A stretch of DNA of 64,000 bases, taken from Lumbricus terrestris (taxonomy: Eukaryota > Annelida > Clitellata > Crassiclitellata > Lumbricidae). This document shows, piece after piece, positions 55,535 to 64,000 of this stretch. The stretch's first letter is position 1, and the number at the start of each line of letters is the position of its first letter. The notes under the pieces are model-generated. The model was not told the DNA's origin, did not search any database, and was given only the letters and a program-made list of their open reading frames with translations. The position numbers and the translations under genes were made by a program. Where the stretch lies: NCBI GenBank assembly GCA_949752735.1, contig OX457052.1, forward strand, positions 10,832,612 through 10,896,611. Direction: 5' to 3'.

Positions 55535-57836
55535 AGGGTGTCCCACGATTGCACAGGAAAAATATTTTTCTTGAAACTTGAAATGCAGTCCCTCCAAAAA
55601 GTTTCCTTATGGTCCTATGATAATACCTGCCAAATTTCAAGACATTTGAAAAATATTTAGAGGTCCCCAAAGCTCATACAATTTGTGTAGGTTTTCACAA
55701 ATTATACGTACGACGTCTCTGAGCTTCAAAATTTCGGAGGTTGACACTTTGATCCCACTAGCATGCTTATGTATTGCTTAATATCATTATATTGCTCTGA
55801 AATACTAAAATCTACAAACATGCAACCTCATTGTGTTTGTGAATGAGGTTTTTCGAACATAAAGACGATAGTTAGGCTCTCGAGAAAACCAATGATGTAA
55901 ATCTGTCGTGCACTGGGATTGCAGGCTGCTACCTCTACATGACAATTATAATCATCACTGGAGTGGATATGGATAAGGTTAACAGATTGTCAGTCTGATT
56001 TCTTCTCTAGTTGATGGAAGTACTAACATTTTGGTGTGCCAAAGTTGGCCTCTGGACCAGGACAGGAATCAACGGTTGCAGTTTGAATCTTTTGAAGTCA
56101 TGGCAGTGTGATGCATTAATTATTATTGGCAAATGCTTTGAGACAAGTCAGACAACGGCCTTGAATAACTGCATATTAAATAGACCTTGCAGTGCCTTGC
56201 ACCCTTCTACATCAGCCATCAGTTGTAACGTCTTGTTGACATCACAGAAATCTTTTAAGTCCTGTTGCCTGGTGGATTCTTTGTGTTCTTGGTAAAGTTT
56301 TTACCATCAATGGTCTGTAATTAAGCTCTTCAAGCCATTTAAAGATGAATGTTCCAATCTTGTTCACCGTCAACCAAACCCTCGACAAAATTTAATGCTA
56401 CTGCAGTCTGCATCTAATAAATCATAGGAATTCATTACTGAACAGCTTCAGCGTGGCCATCCTTGAATTATGACATCAAGAATTTCCTCAGCTCTTGGTA
56501 TCCATAGATGGATTGAGCAATTCGCTAACAGTTCGCAAGCCTGATGCACATCACAGAGCGAGTTGGATGGGCAAGACAATATAGATCGAATTGCTTTATG
56601 ATGTAAACGAATCACACAAACATTTGACGATCGTGAATTACAGGGCATCCAACTCCAAAAATTCTCAGATTTGTGGTTGGCATCTACAGTCAGGCGGTCT
56701 TCTCATGTAGTCGCTGCTCTCATTAAATTAATCGAAAGCTTTATAATTCTGACGATGCTGCTCTAGACGACAAGTCTGTAAATGATGCAATATCATTCTG
56801 GTGCCTAAGATATAAGAGATAACAATTCTCTCTGTTCTTTCAGTTATTGTCTCGTCCATGTGGAATAACGAGGTTTATCTCTTCCAAAAAGTTTTTCACT
56901 AACTATATATATATATACTGCATTCAATGACAATTTTATCGATCTTTCAGTGAAAGAGCGGCGAGATAGTCAATCATATAAGACCACGTGTGATTTTTCA
57001 TAACTTGGTCTGTGTAAATGACCGTGTTGAACGAACATGACGCAGCTCTGATACAAAATTTCAGTTCAACAATAACAATGAACGGAGACAATTTCTCGTA
57101 TAAGTTGTCGAAAAACATAGGCACATGTTTTCTAACCGCAATCGTGACAATCTTGCTGACATGTAGGCTATAAATGTAGAACGTAGAACTAAAGAACAAG
57201 TTGAGATGTGTGCAGTGATGTAAAATAAGCAGATCAGTATGAAAATAGTGAAAAAATAACGGGCCATACGTTGATTTGTGTGTAGCTGCATGGGGTGTGC
57301 AATTAAGACTTCCCTGTGTGGTCCTGGAAAAAAATAGGAGGCTGAACCCCTCAGCCCCCTCAGAATTTCTTACCATGAAGCAGATTAAGGTATGGAGGAG
57401 CTAAAACCATGACTTGTTACATTATCAAGCATTTGTAATGACTACTCCCAGTGATTAGTTGTTCGTACACTGATACTGTGAAAGCCCAAAAATAAAAAAA
57501 ATTTCTCGATTTTTGCATTTTTTTACCGTAAGACTATGCCTAAAATATCCATTGTATCCAGTAAAGTTAGATATTTGTAAATTCTACCATTTAAGAGCTT
57601 TCCAATGGCATTATATTTGTTATAATAGGATCAATGATTGGGATCTAAAGGCATTTAGAAGTTGTACACATCAGACGCAAATTATATCAATATGGGTAAA
57701 ATTTGGGTGGCTTGGGGGACCCCTAAATATTTTTGCAGCGTCATAAAATTTTACAGGTGTTATTATGGGACCATATGGAAACTTTTTAGGGAGACTGCAT
57801 AGAAGATTTCGAACAAAATATTTTTTGGGACACCCT
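55535..57836. mobile_element. DNA transposon with ~150-bp inverted ends
   Basis: Ends AGGGTGTCCCA are inverted, and similarity runs about 150 bp inward on both sides (ATGCAGTC, AAAAAGTTTCC, ATGGTCC, AAATATTTAG, GGTCCCC in the same order). It sits in a (TA)n stretch, so a TA target is likely, as in Tc1/mariner-type elements. The interior has only short decayed ORFs that I cannot assign (56011-56295 plus; 56448-56648 and 56936-57376 minus). Confidence 0.82.
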
Positions 57837-57901
57837 AATATATATATATATATAATTAATTATTTAATTAAAGTTAATCATGCAAACGGAATATGATTTC
57901 T

Positions 57902-58112
57902 TGTGTTTGCTATAGCGTCCCATCAAGCTCCTTACTCAGAGGCGCTCCCGACTACAGCGCGGACACGCCATCGGATTTCACGCCAAAGCGCACGAAGAAT
58001 TGCAAGTAAAGGACTTGCTCAGGGTCCCTGCGGGACGGCTTGAGGTGGATTCGAACCTGGAACCCTCCAGCTGCAAGGCAATGAACATACCCAATACACC
58101 ACCAGTATGACA
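57902..58112 (-). mobile_element. tRNA-derived SINE, copy 14
   Basis: GGATTCGAACC, ACCCAATACACCACC, tail complement TTTGCTATAGCGTCCCATC. Moderately diverged. Confidence 0.88.
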
Positions 58113-58149
58113 CTCGCCCTGCCATTTTCCTTTTTTTGTTTCATTTACT

Positions 58150-58335
58150 CTGGACATAAATTTCATGGCTTGTCTGACCGACAGGGTAACAGATCACAAA
58201 AGCAACTGGGCATCAGTAAAGCTGTAATAGGTCGTGGAGCCAACAGAGTTAATTTAATTGCAGTCTGGCTTTTCACATCCTGACTAGCAAGTTTCGTTGC
58301 AAGGCCATTCCAGAGATTCTGTCACCAGCCCAGTT
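58150..58335 (-). mobile_element. possible L2-like LINE remnant
   Basis: A minus-strand frame reads NLWNGLATKLASQDVKSQT, reminiscent of the LWN-L end block of LINE ORF2. No 3' tail motif was found. Confidence 0.4.
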
Positions 58336-60340
58336 TTATGCCACCCAAACAAGGCTGAACAGTTAAGTAAACAGAAACATGCCGCTGGAATCACACAGAT
58401 AAAATATGATGGTCCTACAAAAAGGCCGTATAGCAACTAAAGAGTATCAGAGTTCATATGACTAACGTAGCCCATGTATATCCGCACACGCGCAGCTGTG
58501 CATGCCGAAATCCTATCTCTTGCATGGCAGCTATACGAGCAGAGGAGTAAGTGACTAAAATATGATCTCTATGGTCTGACGTCATTACATGCTAGCTACA
58601 CCTAGCGTTAGCCGAAGCAACTCTCTCAGAGTTAGGTCAAAGGATTCTAAATCAGTTAACGGCCTCATAAAAATAGTAAATACAAGAGCTGTATGTTATA
58701 GTCTGACATCTCGAGACAGGTTTCTTGCCGCCTCATTCTCTTTCTTGGTCTTGGGCGCCTATTGTCTTCGGCTCTGTCTTGTCTACCCTTGAGCAAAGCT
58801 GTTCAACAGATAGGGGATATGACCTTAGCCAAGTTGGTTAAACACAGTCTAAACTTAAGCCTTTGACCACCACCCCCACTTTCTCGACAAATGTCTGTGA
58901 GCTGGGCGTCAGAAGTGATTTTTCTGTGGTTGCCTATGCATTTTAGATTGACATGCCCAATAGAATTAATTTTATCAAACTGCCGGAGCGTGTTAGGCAT
59001 ACGATATAAGATCTTGTAAGTTTTACAGCATAGGCTACATACAAAAATCAATCTTCAACAAACGTCTCTGCTAATTAATCAACAAGTTGAAGTCAGACAC
59101 GCAGGACCTCAGACCATGACGGGTAATTAATCTTGCGCTAATTGAAAGTTGAATGATCTGTTCTAGGGAATTTCGGCGGAAGACCGCAAACCTTTGGTCC
59201 TGCTTCCAGCTACTACGATAAGGCGCTGTCAAAGGCCACGCGCCTCTTGCTTGAAGGACTCGACATCAGCAGGCCATTCCAAACATTGTTCACTAACGCA
59301 TCTCTTTAATTGAATAATTTCTCGATAGCTATTATTTCTAAAATATTGGAACTAAACAGACAACAATCGCGGACAATGTTTTCACAGTAGGCCTAAGTTG
59401 TGAAAAAGCCGTTTGATTCGAAGTAGCCGCCAAGTCACGAATTAGCTTTTCATCTGCCACGTCAAGAAGAAATGTAAAAAAAAACGGAAAATCGGTTCTG
59501 ACAGCCAAAATCGGTTTCACTGTTTACAAACCGATAATCGAAAGAAAATTATTTCTTCAAATTATAAGAATCGAGTTTTGCATTTGTACTAAGTATTAGC
59601 GTAAAGATTACCGTCAGAACAATCTGATTGCAAGAACTAAATGGTACCTGCGGCGCTGCGTTACCCACGGCTCGTTATGGACTTTACAACAGATCGTTGA
59701 CCAAGGTACGATAGATATTGACTTTCGAGGGCAACATCGTCATGCATTTCGTCAAATATTAACATTTTGTGACGGCGAAAATTAAAACTATCAAACGAGA
59801 GACGAGTGAATTTCGGAAGCTCTTTACTTACTCTTTACTTAGGCACTTTATGTGAAAAACGTCGACGAATCCGAGCGGCCGCCATCTTTGTTTACTCTGC
59901 CAGCTTGGAATTGGCGGGAATAAGGCCAATCCAGGAAGATACATCACCGGTGTCAAATCGGATTTTCATAAACAAAAACCGGTTTGCAAAAATCCGATGT
60001 TAAAAACAGATGACTTTGGTGGGAATTAAGTTCCCCTGGAATGACATTTTTCTCCTGCCCCTAGGAAAAATCTTGAGCTGTTAACACACGCAGATAGGTA
60101 ATATTCTTTTATTATTATATTCGTTTAATTCGCAACAAAACTGATAGACACACCGCTATCAGGTACAAAAGTAGTTCAACAAATGAGATATAATAATTAT
60201 AGGCTACCTAAAATTGTTTATGTCCATAACAATTGAATCCATCTTAGGATGAGTGTAGAAAATTACGTAAATAATCTTTCCCCCCAGAAAAATTGCATTC
60301 GTAGCCCCCCCCACACACACACACAGAAGACCGGACAGGT
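58336..60340. other. largely unique sequence, no confirmed gene
   Basis: The longest stretch free of recognised repeats. It includes TGACGTCA at 58577, minus-strand ORF 58803-59051 (82 codons, no motif), a CpG-rich part from 59160 (see promoter candidate) and plus-strand ORF 59806-60003 (65 codons, no motif). This is where an upstream exon is most likely to hide. Confidence 0.5.
59700..59990 (-). promoter_or_regulatory. candidate promoter / first exon with YY1-like motif
   Basis: This is a CpG-rich island in otherwise CpG-poor, AT-rich DNA and appears unique in the window. On the minus strand it carries AAAGATGGCGGCCGC (around 59878-59892), which matches the YY1 initiator-type motif seen near transcription starts of animal genes. 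A possible donor GAGTAAGT lies about 60 bases downstream. It has the right orientation and position (5' of the PDE8-like exons) to be the promoter with a non-coding first exon, but the opposite strand is equally possible. No TATA box was identified. Inference only. Confidence 0.35.
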
Positions 60341-60342
60341 CT

Positions 60343-61366
60343 TGTGATCGTGATCGGCCCAGTTGTCTGGAATGGGCTCCCACAGGAGCTACGTCTACTT
60401 GCTGGGATTATTACTGAAACATTTTTTTTATTAAACTAAAAACTGTCCTTTTTTGCCGTGCTAGAGCCGGGAGCGCGGTAGGCCTACTTGTCAGTTAATT
60501 CACCTGCAGACACCGAAACCCATTATACGCAATTTTACGTGCAAAAATTAATTCACCTGTTGGTTACATCGCAAATTTAATAGATTCTCTGTGCGCATTT
60601 AACATTGACATTGAAAGGAACTGTTCAAATTAGGAACATTGACCTTGGTCCAGCTTCTACTTCACATATAAAAATATCTTAATCCAGCTTCCATTTCAGA
60701 TAGAGATATACCTTCGTCCAGCCATTAAAAAAAATCTTAATCCAGCATCCATTTTCTCAAGCGTTTTATCATTAATCCAGCTTCTTTTTAACATATAAAA
60801 ATACCTTAATCCAGCTTCCATTTATCAAGCGATATTTTCATCAATCCAGCTCCAATATAAGCAAAAACATTTTCATCAACAATGCTCCAATTTAAACGAG
60901 AATGTTTTCACCAATCCAGCTCCAATTTAAGCAATGACATTTTCACCAATCCAGCTCCAATTTAAGCAATGACACTTTCTCACCAATCCAGTTCCAATTT
61001 AGGCAAGGACACTTTCACCAATCCAGTTCCAATTTAAACAAGGACATTTTCATCAATCCAACTTCTATTGTACGTTAAAGGGAAGCCGGATTAATGATAA
61101 TGCACTTGAGAAATGGAAGCTGGATTAATTTTTTTAAATAAATTCACGACGTTCATGGCGTCCGAAATGATATAAACACGCGTTCGCCATTACATTACGT
61201 CACTAAAAAACATTGAGTAAAAATACGGCAGATTCCGCAGGTGAACTAACCGACAAGGTACACAGACGAAAATTCTGCAGGTGAATTAACCGACAAGTAC
61301 CGGGAGCGCTTCTGAGTAGTCCCCTTGAAGAAGCGCTACGTAAATTCTTGAATGAATGAATGAACG
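60343..61366 (+). mobile_element. L2-like LINE 3' end split by a TIR element
   Basis: 60343-60476 encodes VIGPVVWNGLPQEL... and the start of the 3' UTR (CTAGAGCCGGGAGCGC). The UTR resumes at 61302 with GGGAGCGCTTCTGAGTAGTC, CTTGAAGAAGCGCTACGTAA and an (AATG)n tail at 61347-61365. Confidence 0.88.
60477..61301. mobile_element. hAT-like TIR element inserted in an L2 tail (825 bp)
   Basis: Inverted ends around CTTGTC(A/G)GTTAATTCACCTGCAG are flanked by an exact 8-bp duplication GGGAGCGC (60469-60476, 61302-61309). The body (60650-61075) is a decayed tandem array of CCAGCTTC(T/C)ATTT and CCAGCTCCAATTTAAGC units related to the array at 19690-20235. Confidence 0.87.
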
Positions 61367-61834
61367 TGCAGTGATGTGTAAAATCTATGTTTTTGGGGGT
61401 AATTCAAAAAGCAAGACTAAAAAGCCATAAGATTTTAGAGTATGGTGGAATTTTGGAATTTACCATTTTTTGCAGAAATTTTAGATGAAAGACCGCAAAA
61501 ATTCGTCAGAAAACCGGTCAAAAGATGTCGCCGGTGTGCCCCCCACCCCACCCCAAAGCGGGGTTCTAGATTAAACACTGCCCATTAGAAGTGAGCAAAA
61601 TCTGTAAATTTCAGTTCATTGATATCTTGAAACAAATTCAAGTACTCTTTGATACGATTGTGGTTAACACGGCTAGAAGCATGACTTTAACAACTGAGTC
61701 GTTCAGGACTGGCTGATTATTTTTAATCAGGACTACACAAACTCTCTTGAACCGTCGGCATTAATGTTCTGTATTTCACAGCAAACACTTTCGGTGAGCT
61801 ATGATAGCATTGACATAGTTAACAATAACATTCA
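61367..61834. other. unassigned; possible element remnant
   Basis: TCTAGATTAAACACTG (61565-61580) equals a terminus of the element 5390-7001, and CAGTGATGTGTAAAATCTA at 61370 may be its decayed partner. No target duplication seen. Confidence 0.4.
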
Positions 61835-61925
61835 TTCATTCATTCTGAGAATTTATACAGCACCTCTTCAAGAAAACTACTCGGAGGTGCTTTCTGCACT
61901 AACTAGCCGAAATGAAGTTAAGAGT
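61835..61925 (-). mobile_element. L2-like LINE 3' end
   Basis: Reverse copy: (CATT)n tail at 61831-61843 then AATTTATACAGCACCTCTTC and CTACTCGGAGGTGCTTTC. Confidence 0.7.
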
Positions 61926-62317
61926 CACAGCCTGCGAAAAATAACAAGTTGCAGTTCTAAGAAAACACAGTAAGCTGAAAGAAAACAGTCAATGGTTAAC
62001 AGTACGTGTATAACAGTCAACAGTTAGCAGTGATATTCAAAATGGTTAAAACAATGTTGCACACTTGATAGTTGACTGTGAAGATATATAATTATAGGAT
62101 TTATGGCTTTGATAATAATTATTATGCACTTATTAGTTAAGTTCTTGTTTTGCTGTTACTTTTCTAGCGCTATTTGAACTGCCATTAGATTGTTATTTGT
62201 GTCGGTTGAAATACTTTTTCAACTCATGTATTAAATTTGTATTTATGTAGCACTAGCAAATAGGTGTCCCTGATAGTAGGATATTCATCCCTTATAGGCC
62301 TTCCTTGATATCTATTT
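61926..62317. other. unassigned sequence
   Basis: 61980-62035 repeats AACAGTCAA(T/C)(G/A)GTTA phrases. No gene seen. Confidence 0.5.
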
Positions 62318-62543
62318 TATTTATTTCTCCATTTCTATAGGACCCCTTCAGGCTCTCTACTTGGAGGCGCTCCCGACTACAGCGTGGACACTGCATCGGA
62401 GCTTCACGCCAAAGCACTGACTCCACTGAGCAATTGCAAGTGAAGGACTTGCCCGGATTCCTACAAAGCGACTTGAGGTGGATTCAAACCTGCAACCCTC
62501 CGGCTGCAAGGCAACGAACATACCCACTACACCACCATGCCAT
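62318..62543 (-). mobile_element. tRNA-derived SINE, copy 15
   Basis: GGATTCAAACC, CCCACTACACCACCATGCC, tail complement ATTTCTATAGGACCCCTTC with a TTTATTTATTT end. Contains a small duplication in the body (CACTGACTCCACTGAGC). Confidence 0.88.
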
Positions 62544-62683
62544 CATTGTTACCATGATGTTATTGTGGGTCATGCTACTGTAAGTAATTGTCAACTAATT
62601 GATGGCTGATGATTACAATAAATTGATTGAATGAATTGATTGATATAATAACAGTTAACGATTATGATCTCAATAGTAAATGG

Positions 62684-63752
62684 CAGGGTGGAGATGATTT
62701 AAATCGGTTGATTTAAATCATCGATTTAAATCATGATTTAAATCGGTAATAAAAATCACGATTTAAATCGAATAGTGAAAATAAATTTCAATCCATGCTT
62801 TTGTGCCACACAACTTGCAGGTTTGTTTCCTTCCACTTAGCTGCAGCAGTGCAGCTGCCAGTTAGTGCATGCAGACCGCTTGAACCAAGAAACTCTAACT
62901 GTTGTCTATCAACTGTTGACTGCAACAGCTTCATCGGCTGGCATCATTGAGAGAGTCTTTTCTTCATTCGGCCTCGTACATTCAAAACTCCGAAATCGAC
63001 TTGGAATTGAAAAAGCTGGAAAGCTGGTGTTTCTTTTCAAACTTATGAACAAGAAGCCATTAGCAGGAGAAGATGAACACGTGTATTGTGACTAAAATAT
63101 TTTACATCTGAATGACAACAGTTACTGGTGACTAGCACTAGCAGTGACCTAATAATATTAGTACCGTAGTGTTCTAGTTTGCAAGGTGTGACTGACTCAG
63201 TAACTTAACCACTTACATAGCGATCTGATTTCACAGTTTCACAGAACATTGACTTCTTCATTGGATTTAACTGATTGTTCATCGATCGCACTATTAGTAT
63301 TAAGTATATATACCACTTCAAAGGTGTTAATTTGTATTGTATAACTGCAAAACTAAAGAAGGTAATAATTGTTACCGAATACCAAATATCAGTTACAATA
63401 ATGCATAGTGGCTTGATACCCACATGGAGGCAGTAAATCCAAACTTAGAACTAGTAGAAAGAAATCGGATTTAAATTTTTTGAATCTGATTTTTTATTTT
63501 TAGTTAAAAAATCATGATTTTTATCCACCCTGTATTGTATAGCTGTGGAATTAAAGGTAATAACACTTACTGTTACCTAATGAAGCATGTGACTTGATAC
63601 CCAAAAAAGCACTACATACAAAATACGAACTATAAGAAAGAAATCCGATATAAATCAAAAAAATCCGATTTAAATCAAAAAAATCCGATTTAAATCAAAA
63701 AAATCCGATTTTTTGATTTTTATTAAAAAAATCACGATTTTTATCCACCCTG
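62684..63752. mobile_element. hAT transposon remnant (1069 bp)
   Basis: Ends CAGGGTGGA (62684) and complement TCCACCCTG (63752), with subterminal GATTTAAATC palindromes and AAAATC runs, are flanked by an exact 8-bp duplication GTAAATGG (62676-62683, 63753-63760). It keeps the last part of a hAT transposase. The right terminus is present twice (inner copy ends TCCACCCTG at 63531). Confidence 0.93.
62865..63095 (+). pseudogene. hAT transposase C-terminal (dimerisation) domain remnant
   Basis: The frame contains TASSAGIIERVFSSFG and HSKLRNRLGIEKAGKLVFLF, the conserved hATC block (S-ERVFS-FG-VHSKLRNRL--EKA-KLV--) at the C-terminus of hAT transposases. It stops soon after, as in intact elements. 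The BED zinc finger and the RNase H-like catalytic core are deleted, so it cannot act alone. Confidence 0.9.
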
Positions 63753-63763
63753 GTAAATGGTTA

Positions 63764-63911
63764 CCAGAGCTTAAAGTGTGGCTGGACGGTCATGGGCGGC
63801 GTCCATGCACTTATTTTAAAATCTGAGCGTGGTCCTGCCACTTATTGGCCAGCACAGGCTGGAAAGGTAAGGGGCGTCCAGGCACTTATTTTCCCACACT
63901 TTAAGCACTGG
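63764..63911. mobile_element. small Harbinger-like MITE (148 bp)
   Basis: Inverted ends CCAGAGCTTAAAGTGTGG and CCACACTTTAAGCACTGG, flanked by TTA on both sides (63761-63763, 63912-63914), the 3-bp target of PIF/Harbinger elements. It starts 3 bp after the target duplication of the hAT remnant. Confidence 0.72.
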
Positions 63912-64000
63912 TTAACAGTAGTAGAGTTGACAATGTCTTCCATGCTGGAAATTACTACAAACATGTCTCTATTTATCTCTTCCAGAAACACGTCTGGATT

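Noticed and set aside
58803..59051. 82-residue minus-strand ORF in unique DNA as a PDE8 upstream exon
   Set aside because: No recognisable PDE8 leader features and no donor in a compatible phase; cannot be supported.

Overview
This is a window of animal (metazoan) nuclear DNA, probably from a marine invertebrate. It has no bacterial-style operons. Coding DNA is sparse, short exons have GT-AG splice sites, and the rest is mostly tRNA-derived SINEs, decayed LINEs, DNA transposons with target-site duplications, microsatellites and minisatellites. An echinoderm or other deuterostome invertebrate is possible, but I cannot fix the species from sequence alone.

The only host gene I can support lies on the minus strand. 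Two short exons read in one phase. A 57-bp exon (42889-42945) is followed, about 33.2 kb downstream in the gene's direction, by a 191-bp exon (9488-9678). Joined in phase they match the start of the receiver-like (REC) domain of cAMP-specific phosphodiesterase PDE8. The rest of the gene (PAS and catalytic domains) should lie left of position 1. A possible first coding exon with a good donor lies at 45676-45714, and a CpG-rich stretch with a YY1-like motif near 59880 is a possible promoter. Most of the window is therefore inferred to be intron or 5' flank of this gene.

Layout: 1-9.4 kb holds simple repeats, an AT-rich hAT-like element, a 1.6-kb hAT-like element carrying fifteen copies of an 86-bp unit, and three SINEs. 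9.5-42.9 kb is the giant intron. It holds at least six terminal-inverted-repeat elements with 8-bp duplications, a palindromic Tc1/mariner-like element nested inside another transposon, a decayed 2.6-kb DNA transposon, L2-like LINE ends, SINEs and many minisatellites. 43-50 kb is rich in simple repeats. 49.8-55.4 kb is a CR1/L2-like LINE (minus strand), frameshifted and interrupted by two hAT-like insertions. 55.5-57.8 kb is an element with roughly 150-bp inverted ends. 58-60.3 kb is largely unique. 60.3-64 kb contains an L2 tail split by a transposon, a hAT remnant with a recognisable transposase C-terminus, and a small Harbinger-like element.

The mobile elements interact. SINE 3' ends match L2-like LINE 3' ends, which suggests they borrow the LINE machinery. 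CATA-type microsatellites start at SINE tails. Several minisatellites are expansions of segments found as single copies in other transposons.
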